From positions 56,108-120,107 of the forward strand of contig DASQZT010000282.1 of assembly GCA_035638575.1 (NCBI GenBank): a DNA stretch of 64,000 nucleotides, in the 5' to 3' direction. This stretch comes from DASQZT01 sp035638575. GTDB lineage: Bacteria > Acidobacteriota > Terriglobia > Bryobacterales > Bryobacteraceae. The position numbers and the translations under genes were made by a program. Positions 50,017 to 59,331 of this stretch are shown here, piece by piece; positions within the stretch are counted from its first letter, which is position 1; each line of letters begins with the position of its first letter. The notes beneath the pieces are model-generated. The model did no database searches and had not been told where the DNA came from. It worked only from the letters and a program-made list of their open reading frames with translations.

Positions 50017-52416
50017 CTATGTGCTCCCCGCCTGTTTACTGAGGATCGTCCGTATCGTTGCAACGGGCGGCGTGAAGAGCGACAGTTGGTCGGGGTCGGC
50101 GAATATGGCGGCGTAATCGTCGGGGGTGAAGGCTCGAACCAGCCGCGCCGCAAACGTGTCGCGCAACAGACGCGCGTAATGATCGACATCGTAGTCGCGC
50201 CGGTCGGCGGTCTCGATCCCGGCGGCTTCGTCTGCTGCCTCCTCGACCACTCCGCCGGAGCCACCCTTCGTGCGATACACCCGGACCCGGTCGCCGATGC
50301 TCCACGACGTCCGTCCACGGGCGAGCATCGCTTCATACGGTAGCTCGCGCCGGCTGTCGCGGGTCTCGAGATACCGTGCCGGTGTCTTGGTCAGCCGCAC
50401 GCTGGAGGTGACCTCGCAGGTCGGCAGTTCGCGGCGGCGGAGCGCGTCCAGGGTGGCGAGGTAGACTTCTCGCACTCCACCGGCGTCACCCGCGAGCAAC
50501 CGGCCGATCGAGCGTCGCAGGAACGCCTCACCGAACGGCTCCGCGCGGCTCGAACGAAACGCCACCCCGCGCAGCAGAAGCGTTCCGTCGTAGGCGAGCA
50601 GGGCGTAGTTCTTCGGTTCGTGCGACAGCATGGCCGCATAGCGGCCGGCGAACTCGAGCTGAACGAGCGGCGGCAGGAGGGTGGCGACTTCCGCCACGGC
50701 GCGGTGCTCGTCCGCCTCGCTCCACGACTCGGGTACCGCGAAGTAGACGCCGTCGGTGTCCGCCTCGATCAGCGTCACCCCGCGAGCGGCGAGCGCGCCG
50801 CACATCAGGTCGAGCGTCTCGCGGCCGCGACCGGTCACTTCGTTGGCCGCGTGGACGTCCGCGAAGCGCGTCAAGTCGCCACCTGCTGCAAGGTATCCGT
50901 ACGCGGAGTTCACGACGAGCTTCATGGCCGCCGACATCGCCTCGTGCGCGTAGCGCTCTGCCGATCCCGCCGGCGCTGCCCGGGCGCTCGACTTCGCGGC
51001 AAGCCGCTGCTCGACCAGCCGATCCACAAGCGCGAGCAGCGCCCCGAGACGGTCCCGTGCCGGGCCGATCCGGTATGCCCGCATCAGGGAGGGATACAGG
51101 CTCGCGACGTCCGCCTTTACTACTCGCCGCGCCACGCCGGTGGCGAACAGGTGCAGGCCTGCGCCGGTGTGCGGCGTGCCGTCGCCAGGTTGATGTGCGG
51201 GCAGCGCCATTCCCGCCCGGAGGTATGCTCGCACCAGCAAGGGGTCGATCACGCCCGTGGCCGCTCCCGCATCTGCCAGCCGCTCATACCGGCGCGGGGC
51301 CATCCGCGCCAGCGCGAACGCGGCGCCGCCGAGCATCCGCGCCAGGCCGGCGGCCTCCTCGACATCCGCAGTCGCGTAGCGGCGTACCCGCGCCGGGTCG
51401 CGGCGGTACACCTTGTGGATCTGGTCGCCGCGGATGTACTCTCGATCCGGCCCGGCGATGTCTAGGTGCCGAGCGACTGCTTTGAGCCCATGATCCGGTA
51501 GTTCACGGGTTGCGAAGTCGTACCGCAGCACCGCATCGAGAGTGTCAATCAGCTCGCGACCCGGTGCAACGAACCGCACTCGAAGACGGCCGGCCGCGCC
51601 GCTGGCGATGCCGCGTTGGGCTCCACGCTGTCGCAATCCCGGTGGCCCGATCCGCCCGAGCGCCAGCGGCACTCCAAGCATGTGCGAACGCCGATCGAGG
51701 AATGGCAGGTCGAACCCGTGCAGGTTGTGGTTCTCGATCACGTCCGGATCCGCCGCTCTCACCTTCGCGACCAGCCGGCGGATCAGCTCGGCCTCGGCGG
51801 CGTCGCCGTCACCGCGAGCCTCGATCACCTCTGTTGCGCCCGACGGGTCACGCACCGCCGCCATGAAGATCCGATCGCGATCGGGGTCTAGCCCAGTCGT
51901 CTCCAGATCCAGCTGCATCCGGTGCAGTTGGTCGAACGTGAGATCGCGAAAGTACGTCCGCCCGGTCGAAACGAGGTACTGCTCCTCTGGGGGCAGCACG
52001 AGCACGGCTTCCTTTCCCAGTTCCCGCAGGTGACCGGCCCGCCGCCCGAGCCGCCGCGTCGCGCCCTGCAACACCGCCGACGTCAGCGTCTTCCCGTCGT
52101 CGGCGCAAACGAGATACCGCAACGCACCGGGCCCGTCGAGTTCGCGATAACTTACCTGCGCGCCTGCTGTCCCTTCCCGCCCAAGCCGCGAATCCAGGTG
52201 CCGCAGATCGTCGAGTCGATCGAGCAGCAGCCACGGCCGGAACCGCGCCTCCTCGCGCACGAGTTCCCCCGTCCGTGGGATTCGGCGCCACACGATCGCC
52301 CGTCCATGATCCTCCGCCCACACCGACACGATTCCGGGAGTCGGATCCCAGCCCCACAACCATTCGTCTTCGCGCCGGCTTGACTTCGCGCACTCCTGGA
52401 TCAACTCGTGCTCCAT
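50017..52416 (-). CDS. Family B DNA polymerase with 3'-5' exonuclease
   Basis: 799 residues from ATG 52416; the frame is open to 52485 but that extension is Thr/Arg-rich and unlike protein. Exonuclease motifs are complete: Exo I LDLETTG (DLE 170-172), Exo II NHNLHGFD (229-236), Exo III YATAD (347-351). Polymerase motifs are complete: A DVASLYPS (436-443), B KLVVNSAYG (499-507), C ADTDG (Asp553, Asp555). The C-terminal tail carries QLSLF (777-781), identical to the bacterial sliding-clamp binding consensus. It is proofreading DNA polymerase II-like in logic but far from E. coli PolB in sequence, closer to short family B enzymes seen in scattered bacteria. Repair or lesion bypass is likely. Neighbours are unrelated. 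Confidence 0.92.
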   Translation of the reverse strand: MEHELIQECAKSSRREDEWLWGWDPTPGIVSVWAEDHGRAIVWRRIPRTGELVREEARFRPWLLLDRLDDLRHLDSRLGREGTAGAQVSYRELDGPGALRYLVCADDGKTLTSAVLQGATRRLGRRAGHLRELGKEAVLVLPPEEQYLVSTGRTYFRDLTFDQLHRMQLDLETTGLDPDRDRIFMAAVRDPSGATEVIEARGDGDAAEAELIRRLVAKVRAADPDVIENHNLHGFDLPFLDRRSHMLGVPLALGRIGPPGLRQRGAQRGIASGAAGRLRVRFVAPGRELIDTLDAVLRYDFATRELPDHGLKAVARHLDIAGPDREYIRGDQIHKVYRRDPARVRRYATADVEEAAGLARMLGGAAFALARMAPRRYERLADAGAATGVIDPLLVRAYLRAGMALPAHQPGDGTPHTGAGLHLFATGVARRVVKADVASLYPSLMRAYRIGPARDRLGALLALVDRLVEQRLAAKSSARAAPAGSAERYAHEAMSAAMKLVVNSAYGYLAAGGDLTRFADVHAANEVTGRGRETLDLMCGALAARGVTLIEADTDGVYFAVPESWSEADEHRAVAEVATLLPPLVQLEFAGRYAAMLSHEPKNYALLAYDGTLLLRGVAFRSSRAEPFGEAFLRRSIGRLLAGDAGGVREVYLATLDALRRRELPTCEVTSSVRLTKTPARYLETRDSRRELPYEAMLARGRTSWSIGDRVRVYRTKGGSGGVVEEAADEAAGIETADRRDYDVDHYARLLRDTFAARLVRAFTPDDYAAIFADPDQLSLFTPPVATIRTILSKQAGST

Positions 52417-52618
52417 GGGAAATGGATCGTTCGTCGTGGTCACCGTGGTCGTTCGGTGACGCCATGCGGTCCATTCTACCCACATGGAGTTCGCAGTGCG
52501 GATTAATCCTGTCGGCGTTTGCCGTTAAGACGTCGGATTTGCCGATTTCGATGACGTGGCATTCCTCCGGCGCGTGGGCTCCGTTTCTATGGCCCGGGCG
52601 TGCCGGCCCGCAAAGGCG

Positions 52619-52624
52619 TATAAT
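52619..52624 (+). promoter_or_regulatory. -10 box upstream of Gfo/Idh/MocA gene
   Basis: TATAAT at 52619-52624 with start ATG at 52648 and GGAG at 52637-52640 between them. The -35 region is GC-rich and weak. It lies in the 231-base divergent gap between the polymerase gene and this gene. Confidence 0.45.
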
Positions 52625-52647
52625 CGTGCCATCGCCGGAGTGCAACC

Positions 52648-53817
52648 ATGATGCAACGTCGTAGTCTGCTGAAAGCGTCCGCCGTCTGGACGGCCGCCTC
52701 CTATAGCCGCGTCTTCGGCGCAAACGGGCGCATTCGCATCGCTGGTCTCGGCGTGGGCGGACGCGCGACCTACCTGCTGGGTCTGGCGGCCAAAGCGGAG
52801 AATACCGAGATTGTAGCGGTCTGCGACGTTTCCGAGACCCGCCGCTTGGCGGCGAAAGAGAAGTTTGCTCCCGGCGGCAAGGAATATCTGGACTACCGGG
52901 AAGTGCTGGAGCGCAACGACATCGACGGCGTCGTGATTGGAGCTCCGGACCATTGGCACGTTCCCATGACGGTGGACGCGGTGAAGGCGGGAAAGGACGT
53001 GTATGTCGAGAAGCCGGTCAGCCACACTATCCAGGAGGGCGAGCAGGTGGAGAAGGTGGTGCTCGGCTCTAAACAGATTGTGCAGGTCGGCTATCAGCAG
53101 AGAAGTTGGCCGCACTTCCTTCAGGCGAGGGAGACTGTCGCCGAAGGCAAGCTTGGCCCAATTTCATTGGTGCTGACCTCCTGGTATCAGGATTATGTGG
53201 TCAACCTGCAGACGCCTCCGAAAGTGGATGCCTCGAAGATCGATTGGAAACGGTTCCTGGGCTCGGCGCCGGATCAGCCCTTCGATGCGTTGCGCTGCGT
53301 GCGGTGGCGCTGGTTTTGGGATTTCGGCGGCGGCCATTTGACCGACCTGTTCTCACATTATGGCGACGTGGTGCAGTGGTATATGGAGCAGTATGCGCCA
53401 CGCACCGCGCAGGCCGCCGGAAGCCGCTATGCCCTGCCGCAATTCGAGTGCCCCGACACGATCAACGCGGCTTGGGACTATCCCGGATTCACCATGGTGT
53501 ACAACGGTGCGCTGAATGGCTCGCTCGACGGCGGCAACATCATTTTCCGTGGCCACCGCGCCACCATGAAGTTGAACCGCGATGGATTCGCGGTGTACTC
53601 CGAAGGCAAGGTGCAGCGCGAATTGACGAATTGGCCGGAGCCGGAGATTGCCGTGAAATCGTCCGCCGACGGCACGATTGCGCACATGCAGAACTTCCTC
53701 GACTGCGTGCGCAGCCGCAACGCGCCGAACGCCCCGATCCGGGCCGCCGTAGCGATTGCGCGCGTAGCGCATTTGGCCAACACTGCATGGCGCAAGGGAA
53801 CGGTGTGGACGGCCTGA
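52648..53817 (+). CDS. Gfo/Idh/MocA family oxidoreductase with Tat-like signal
   Basis: 389 residues. MMQRRSLLKASAVWTAASYS gives an RR-containing export signal. Rossmann core: RIRIAGLGVGGRATYLLGL, EIVAVCDVSE, GVVIGAPDHWHVPMTVDAVKAG, and EKP at residues 121-123. The C-terminal domain has RFLGSAPDQPFDALRCVRWRWFWDFGGGHLTDLFSHYGDVVQWY, the conserved block of the exported acidobacterial and planctomycete group. It is a different subfamily from the product encoded at 43235 (about 30 percent by eye). The substrate is probably a sugar derivative. Confidence 0.9.
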   Translation: MMQRRSLLKASAVWTAASYSRVFGANGRIRIAGLGVGGRATYLLGLAAKAENTEIVAVCDVSETRRLAAKEKFAPGGKEYLDYREVLERNDIDGVVIGAPDHWHVPMTVDAVKAGKDVYVEKPVSHTIQEGEQVEKVVLGSKQIVQVGYQQRSWPHFLQARETVAEGKLGPISLVLTSWYQDYVVNLQTPPKVDASKIDWKRFLGSAPDQPFDALRCVRWRWFWDFGGGHLTDLFSHYGDVVQWYMEQYAPRTAQAAGSRYALPQFECPDTINAAWDYPGFTMVYNGALNGSLDGGNIIFRGHRATMKLNRDGFAVYSEGKVQRELTNWPEPEIAVKSSADGTIAHMQNFLDCVRSRNAPNAPIRAAVAIARVAHLANTAWRKGTVWTA

Positions 53818-53945
53818 AGTAATGCCGGACGGATTGTACTCCGATCAGGCAAAACCGTGGGAGAAGCCGAAGATATACCGTTGTTCTTCACATTGATTCC
53901 TGTTCTCGCCCTGCTCACTGTTGCGGTGACGTTAGGATAGAAGTA

Positions 53946-54704
53946 GTGATCCGAACGCGAAGGCAATGGTTGCAGGCCGCGGCGATGTTGCCGGCATGCC
54001 TCGCCCTGGGGGCTGCACGGAGAGAATTCTGGGACAGTAAAGACCCCGCCAGTTGGAGCAACGACGAGAAGCAGCTTCTGCTCGCCCAATCCCCATGGGC
54101 GCAGGAAGGTCTGGTGCGCATGGAGGAGGGAAAAGACCGGCGCACCACCCCAGGTTACGGGAACAACGGGAGGTTGGGTGGCGACATGCCGGACATCAGA
54201 CCGGGGGTCCCGCCCGGGGGCGTGCGGAGCGTACCGATCGGCGAGGCGCCGCCGAAGCCTCCGAACCCCGATCCGGGCCATCCGGTGCAGTTCCGCGTGC
54301 TGGCGCGATGGGAGACCGCGAAGCCAGTGCGCCTGGCAGGCGGGCCGGAGTTGCCGGAATTGAGCGGGCAGTTTTACGTGATCCGGCTGCGCGGTCTGCC
54401 GTTGATGCCACCCCCGAAGACCAGGCCGGAAGAGGGTGCGCCGAATCCGAACGAAGTCATGCTGCAGGCGATTCAGCAGGGCAGCCGGCTGGAGCGTAAG
54501 AACAAGCCCGGCATTCCGTGTGCCCACCTGTTCACGGGGTCGGGAGATGCGGCTACCGGGGTGCTCCTCTTTTTCCCGCGCGGAGCGGACCCGATCCAAG
54601 TGGCGGATAAGTTAGTGACACTTGACAGCCGGTTTGCCCCGTTTCATCTGTCGGTCAAATTTCCACTGAAGGACATGATGTACAAGGGCGAATTGGCACT
54701 CTGA
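53946..54704 (+). CDS. Exported hypothetical protein
   Basis: 252 residues from GTG 53946. RTRRQWLQAAAMLPACLALGAA is a Tat-like signal. The first mature segment DSKDPASWSNDEKQLLLAQSPWAQ is a motif repeated in many acidobacterial exported proteins (Trp-Ser/Thr, then SPWA). The middle is Pro/Gly-rich and the C-terminal part is beta-rich (VLLFFPRGADPIQVADKLVTLDS). No catalytic motif recognised. It stands alone between a Gfo/Idh gene and the TRAP operon. Confidence 0.75.
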   Translation: MIRTRRQWLQAAAMLPACLALGAARREFWDSKDPASWSNDEKQLLLAQSPWAQEGLVRMEEGKDRRTTPGYGNNGRLGGDMPDIRPGVPPGGVRSVPIGEAPPKPPNPDPGHPVQFRVLARWETAKPVRLAGGPELPELSGQFYVIRLRGLPLMPPPKTRPEEGAPNPNEVMLQAIQQGSRLERKNKPGIPCAHLFTGSGDAATGVLLFFPRGADPIQVADKLVTLDSRFAPFHLSVKFPLKDMMYKGELAL

Positions 54705-54822
54705 GCGAGGCGGCCATTTGAGATCTCCACATTTCCGCCGGAATCGCCACGGAGCGGGGTCTCTCCCCAAGCGTTCGTGGATCGCCCGGCCAGCGGCGCC
54801 TGCCGAGGCTCCCGTCGCCCAA

Positions 54823-56658
54823 CTACCTCCCGACAAACCAGTGCACCGGCGCCATCGTGATCCACGGTACGTAGGTGATCAGCAGAACGCCCGCCAGCAG
54901 AATCAGGTAGAACGGCAAGGTGGCCCGGTAGACGCTGGCCATGGGACGCTGGAAACGATAGGCGGACAAACAAAGATTCATGCCCACTGGCGGCGTGAGA
55001 TATCCCAGCTCCAGGTTGGCCAAAAAGATGATGCCGAGTTGAACGGGCTCGATCCCGAACCCGGCGGCGATCGGCGTGATCAGCGGCGCCACAACGATGA
55101 TCGCCGAGAAAACGTCCATGAACGATCCTTTAACCAGGAGAACGATATTGAGGAGCAGCAGAAATGCGTATTTGGAATGGATGTGCGCCTGCGTCCAGGC
55201 GATCAGTAGAGCGGGCAACTGCGCATCCACCAGGTAATTGGTGAATCCCACCGCGACCCCCACAATCAACAGCACCCCGCCGATCACGGTGGCGCATTCC
55301 CGGGCCACGCCGGCATAGTCGCGGCGCGCCGAAAGCCCCTTGTACACCGCGCACTCCACAAAGAAAACGTACGCCACCGTGATCGCTCCGGCTTCCACCA
55401 GCGTGCCGAACCCTCCAAACAGCCCGATCAGTACGATCACCGGTATGGCCAGCTCCCACTTGGCGGCCCACGCGGCTTGGATCGCCTCGTCCGCGGAGAA
55501 ACGGGTGCGTTCGGCGCGATTCCGGACGCCCTGGTACACGCCCCACGCCGAAACCAAGCCGATCATCAGCAACCCGGGAAGAAATCCGCCCACGAACAAC
55601 GAATCGATCGGAGTCCGCGAGTAGATGCCGTACAGGATGACCGGCAGGCTCGGCGGAAAGAGAAGGCCGAGCGACCCGGAAGCATTGATGAGTCCGATGG
55701 AGAAGTTCTCGGGGTAGCGGGCCCGCACCAGCATAGGAAGAAGGAGACCGCCCATGGCGAGGATGGTCACGCCCGAGCCGGCCCACGTAAAAATCGCGCA
55801 GACCACTGCGGTGGTGATCGCCAGGCCCCCCGGCAACCATCCGAGCAGCGCCTGATAGACCCGCAGCAGGCGGAGATTAGCGCCGCCCGCCACAAGCAGG
55901 TACCCGGCAAATGTGAACAGCGGAATGGAGGGCAAAACCGGCGAGGCGACCAGGCGGTAGGTCTCGACCGGCACGGCCGCCGCCGGAACGCCGGCGTTCC
56001 AAAACAGCAGTAGCGCGATGCCGCCCAGAGTGGCGAAGATCGGAAGGCCCAGCAAGGCCGCCGCCAGGATGACCGCGATTCCAGCGGCGAGCAGCACGGC
56101 ACTGTGCGGCGCCGGCAGGAACCCGAATGCAAGCGGGAGGCACAGTCCGAGAGCCGCCCACAGCCTGCCGCGGCGGTTGGGCGCCGCGTGCCACACGATG
56201 CCTAGCGCGACCGCCAGGAAGCCCGCCGGCATGGCGGATTGGGCCACCCAACGCGGAATGGCCGCTGTCAACCGGTCCCCGCCCAGCCGCTCCGCATTCA
56301 CGAACGAGGCGGCCGCCCAGGCCAGGCACATGGCGATCGCGGCGCCCACTGCCGATACGCAGATGCGCACGCGCCCGGCCCATCGCGCCGGGAGAAACGT
56401 GTTGGCGGAAAGCGACAGAAGCTGCCCGGACCGCGCCGCCAAAGCCGCCCCGATGAAGGCGATCCACAGCGTCAGATGCTGCACCACCGCGGTCGACCCC
56501 GGGATACCCGGCAGCCTCCACTGCCTTGAGACCATCTCGGTGATAGGGAGCAGCGTCATCGCTGTAAGGGCAGCCGCCGGAATCAGGCGTTCGAGCGAGA
56601 TCCAGGAGCCGCCTTGCGCGGAGGACAAGCCGGCGGGCGGTTCCGCAAGTGCAGTCAT
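54823..56658 (-). CDS. TRAP transporter, fused small and large membrane subunits (DctQM)
   Basis: 611 residues. Residues ~25-175 form a DctQ-like four-helix part (MTLLPITEMVSRQWRLPG, LTLWIAFIGAALAARSGQ). Residues ~185-611 are DctM, with GLPIFATLGGIALLLFW, PLFTFAGYLLVAGG, NASGSLGLLFPPSLPVILYG, FMDVFSAIIVVAPLITPI and NLELGYLTPPVGMNL. Fusion of Q and M is a known TRAP variant. With DctP it imports carboxylates or similar acids using the sodium gradient. ATG overlaps the dctP stop by four bases. Confidence 0.93.
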   Translation of the reverse strand: MTALAEPPAGLSSAQGGSWISLERLIPAAALTAMTLLPITEMVSRQWRLPGIPGSTAVVQHLTLWIAFIGAALAARSGQLLSLSANTFLPARWAGRVRICVSAVGAAIAMCLAWAAASFVNAERLGGDRLTAAIPRWVAQSAMPAGFLAVALGIVWHAAPNRRGRLWAALGLCLPLAFGFLPAPHSAVLLAAGIAVILAAALLGLPIFATLGGIALLLFWNAGVPAAAVPVETYRLVASPVLPSIPLFTFAGYLLVAGGANLRLLRVYQALLGWLPGGLAITTAVVCAIFTWAGSGVTILAMGGLLLPMLVRARYPENFSIGLINASGSLGLLFPPSLPVILYGIYSRTPIDSLFVGGFLPGLLMIGLVSAWGVYQGVRNRAERTRFSADEAIQAAWAAKWELAIPVIVLIGLFGGFGTLVEAGAITVAYVFFVECAVYKGLSARRDYAGVARECATVIGGVLLIVGVAVGFTNYLVDAQLPALLIAWTQAHIHSKYAFLLLLNIVLLVKGSFMDVFSAIIVVAPLITPIAAGFGIEPVQLGIIFLANLELGYLTPPVGMNLCLSAYRFQRPMASVYRATLPFYLILLAGVLLITYVPWITMAPVHWFVGR

Positions 56659-57683
56659 TTGCGGGCTCCCGCGGAGGACGCGCGGTAATCGTCACGCAGT
56701 TTGCGGACCTCGTCGAACAGGTCGGCGGGAATCGTGCTGCCTCGCAACTTCGGGTAAACGCCTTCCGCGTCTCTGCGCCACTCCGCCACGGTCGCGGCGT
56801 CGACGGGAATGACTTGCAGCCGCCGCTTCTGCATGGTGGCGATGGCTTCGTCACCCATCTTGCGGATGGCGTCGCGCATGCCCACGCCCGCCTCCCGGGC
56901 GGCGTCCAGCATGGCGGGCCGCTGGGCGGCGGGGAGGGACTCCCACACCCGCCGGCTGATTACCGTCGCGCCGATCAGCGGAGCCCACTTTACGTCGATC
57001 ATGTTGCGCGCGATCCCGAAGCTCTGGTTGAGGAGGGCATAGAGCGGTGTGGTGGGCACCGCGTCGATCAGCCCGGTCTGCAGGCCCGTGAGGATGTCGG
57101 TCGCCGCCAGCGGCACGGCGCGAAACCCGTTGGCCTTCCAGAGTTCCAGCGTGTCGTTGTCGCCGGCCCAGGTGAACAGCTTCATGTTGCGCATTTCCCC
57201 CAGGCGGGTGGCCGGCCGGTTGGTAAAGAAATGGACCCATCCCACATCGCCCCAGTTCAACACCAGGTATCCGCGCGCCTCCATCATCTTCTCCAGGTGA
57301 GGCGCCACGCGTTCCCGCACATAGTCCAGTTCCTGGTACGAATCGAACATCATGGGAATCTGGAGAGCCATGACGCCCGGCTCGATGCCGGACAATCCTG
57401 CGCCGGAGAGGCCGGCCGCCTGGATCTGGCCGATGCGCATCTTGTTGACCAAGTCCGGCTCATCGCCGAGCACGCCGCCCGGGTAGATGACCACTTTCAC
57501 CTGGCCGCCCGAGATCTTGCGCCATCGCTCGCCCATCGACTGGAGCGATTCGTGCCAGGGCGAACCTTCGGGCGCCAGGGTTCCCAGCTTGATGACCGTC
57601 TGCGGCAGGGCCGGAGCCAGGCATCCGAGCAGCAGCAGTCCGATCGCCGCCCGCGCCGTGGATTGAGTCGGGAATTGCGACAT
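56655..57683 (-). CDS. dctP: TRAP transporter solute-binding protein DctP
   Basis: 342 residues from ATG 57683, with AGGAG seven bases upstream. The frame is open further but the extension lies in the tatT coding end. Signal peptide ends LAPALPQ. DctP fold: KLGTLAPEGSPWHESLQSMGERW, VKVVIYPGGVLGDEPDLVNKMRIGQIQAAGLS and GARD-type RNMKLFTWAGDNDTLELWKANGFRAVPL. The conserved ligand-binding Arg and the segment TTPLYALLNQSF are in place. Periplasmic. It lies one base after tatT. Confidence 0.92.
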   Translation of the reverse strand: MSQFPTQSTARAAIGLLLLGCLAPALPQTVIKLGTLAPEGSPWHESLQSMGERWRKISGGQVKVVIYPGGVLGDEPDLVNKMRIGQIQAAGLSGAGLSGIEPGVMALQIPMMFDSYQELDYVRERVAPHLEKMMEARGYLVLNWGDVGWVHFFTNRPATRLGEMRNMKLFTWAGDNDTLELWKANGFRAVPLAATDILTGLQTGLIDAVPTTPLYALLNQSFGIARNMIDVKWAPLIGATVISRRVWESLPAAQRPAMLDAAREAGVGMRDAIRKMGDEAIATMQKRRLQVIPVDAATVAEWRRDAEGVYPKLRGSTIPADLFDEVRKLRDDYRASSAGARK

Positions 57684-57684
57684 T

Positions 57685-58644
57685 TCAGTTCTCCTTTCCC
57701 GCTGCGGCGGGTGCTTCGAGGAACAGTTCATCGATCCGGCCCAACAGCCAGCGCGCGCGGCGTTGGGCGATCAGGTTGGCCAGCCTCGTTTCGGGATGCT
57801 CGCCGGGATCGATGCTTAACGCCCGTTCGAGTAACTCGCGAAACTGCCCGCGGTCCTGAGCCGGTATGGAAGAGTTTTCGGCATAGGAAACGAACAGGCT
57901 GGCGCGCTTTCCGCCGGAAAGGCTGAGCGCCTGGTCATAGTAGCGCCGTATGCGGCTCTGAATCTCCGCGCGGCTGACGCCGGACCGCGCCGCTTCGATA
58001 ACGATCAGGAACTCCGGCAGGGCGCCTTCGTTCCAGGTTTCATCCAGTTCGATGGCCCGCCGGACGAATGCCTCCACAACCGGCAACTCCGCGATCCTCT
58101 CGGGGTCGGCTTTGGAAGCCGAGATCATCAGTCCATGGGCGGCGGCCGTCCAGTAGAGCAGCGGCACGTCGCGCTTCCGGACACGAGCCAGGGCGGCGCC
58201 CGGATCGTTTTCAAGTGCCGCGCCGAAGCCCGGGTAGCGGACTTCCAGGCCGCGCATCCCGTATGCCCGGGCGCGGAGGTAGAGCCTTCGCGAACGCTCG
58301 CGCAACTCCTTGCTCTCCTCCAGGTTCTCCGTGAAGGCGCGCTCGGCGGGCTGCCCCACGAAAGCGTAGGAGTACTCGGTAAACCCGCTGGTTGCCACCA
58401 GCAGCAGGCTGGTATGGCGTGGCGATTCGGCCAGCAGGCTCTCCAGCAGCTTCAGCGAGAACGGAAGCGCCTGACCCACAAGGTCTGGATCGTCGTCGCT
58501 CTCGAAGGTCGAGCCGCCGGAAGCCAGGGCGTCGCCGATCTTATTCACCGCCATCTTTTTAATGGAGCAGCCGCCTGGAACGAACGCGGCCCCAACAAGA
58601 GCGCCAAGGGCCGCCAGCCGGCGAACAGGATTCGGCCGGTTCAT
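57685..58644 (-). CDS. TRAP transporter TatT-like lipoprotein component
   Basis: 319 residues. The N-terminus LGALVGAAFVPGGCSIKK has a lipobox with Cys at about residue 26. The mature part is all-helical with TPR-like repeats: LPFSLKLLESLLAESP, LLVATSGFTEYSYAFVG, RSRRLYLRARAYGMRGLE and PVVEAFVRRAIELDETWNEGALPEFLIVI. This is the TatT (TRAP-T associated) family, whose trimer pairs with a DctP protein. Co-location with dctP and dctQM supports the call. It overlaps the upstream gene by four bases. Confidence 0.9.
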   Translation of the reverse strand: MNRPNPVRRLAALGALVGAAFVPGGCSIKKMAVNKIGDALASGGSTFESDDDPDLVGQALPFSLKLLESLLAESPRHTSLLLVATSGFTEYSYAFVGQPAERAFTENLEESKELRERSRRLYLRARAYGMRGLEVRYPGFGAALENDPGAALARVRKRDVPLLYWTAAAHGLMISASKADPERIAELPVVEAFVRRAIELDETWNEGALPEFLIVIEAARSGVSRAEIQSRIRRYYDQALSLSGGKRASLFVSYAENSSIPAQDRGQFRELLERALSIDPGEHPETRLANLIAQRRARWLLGRIDELFLEAPAAAGKEN

Positions 58645-59165
58645 TGTGGACCTGCCCCGGCCGCCGGCCTGATGCGCAACAGCCTGACATGCCGGTCCGC
58701 GCTCCGGCCTGCGAAATAGCCGCCCAGCGTACAGGCGACCGCGGTGGCCGTGAAGGCGGAAACTCCGGCAGCCTCCGAATGGGTTCCATGAACCGCGATT
58801 TCGGCGCCCGCCACCACTCCGGTGAGCGCGCCGACGGCCGTGCCCAGGATCCGCCCGCCCGTGCTCCGGCGCTCCGCCAGCCAAACCTCGGTTACGGCGG
58901 CGCGTGAAATGGGCGTTTGGCCTTTGGGATACCGGCTCGCGTTGGAAGTCTTGCCGATATCGAGCACCAGCGAGTCGTCTCTCACGCTCAGAACCTCGCC
59001 CTCGACGACTCCTTCGGAAAGCGGAATCGACACGCGATGGCCGACAATCAGCATCGCCAGCTCATTCCACCGGATCTCCGCCGGGGGCGTCGCGGCGGCG
59101 GCGGGGAACATCCCCACGCTGGACGCCGCCATCAGAAGCCAGGCGCCGGTTACCAGAACCCTCAT
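58641..59165 (-). CDS. Exported hypothetical protein, first gene of TRAP operon
   Basis: 174 residues from ATG 59165, preceded by GTGAGGTG. Signal peptide (LVTGAWLLMAASSVGMFPAAAA). Residues ~30-95 look like a small SH3/Sm-like beta barrel (GHRVSIPLSEGVVEGEVLSVRDDSLVLDI). This is followed by a Gly/Ala-rich hydrophobic part (GGRILGTAVGALTGVVAGAEI, and FTATAVACTLGGYFAG) that may be membrane-bound. No known function. Its four-base overlap with tatT suggests a transport-linked role. Confidence 0.72.
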   Translation of the reverse strand: MRVLVTGAWLLMAASSVGMFPAAAATPPAEIRWNELAMLIVGHRVSIPLSEGVVEGEVLSVRDDSLVLDIGKTSNASRYPKGQTPISRAAVTEVWLAERRSTGGRILGTAVGALTGVVAGAEIAVHGTHSEAAGVSAFTATAVACTLGGYFAGRSADRHVRLLRIRPAAGAGPQ

Positions 59166-59224
59166 CGTTTGCACCTCACTGGCCGAGTATGCCGCTGGTG
59201 CCGGGCAGCGGTCCTTCATAAAGG

Positions 59225-59293
59225 CTGATGGTTCTCTGATGAAACTCTGATGTCCGGCTTATCCCGCTCCATCCTGTGATAACCTCTTGATAA
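59225..59293 (+). promoter_or_regulatory. 11-bp-phased direct repeats upstream of winged-helix regulator
   Basis: CTGATG occurs at 59225, 59236 and 59247, exactly 11 bases apart. The last two copies extend to CTCTGATG. TGATAA then occurs at 59277 and 59288, again 11 apart. OmpR/PhoB-type winged-helix proteins bind tandem direct repeats with this period. The array lies in the divergent gap between 59165 and 59332 and could serve either gene. Confidence 0.5.
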
Positions 59294-59331
59294 GTTAGGG
59301 TCTGAAGTCACGAGATCTGCTAGCCGTAACC

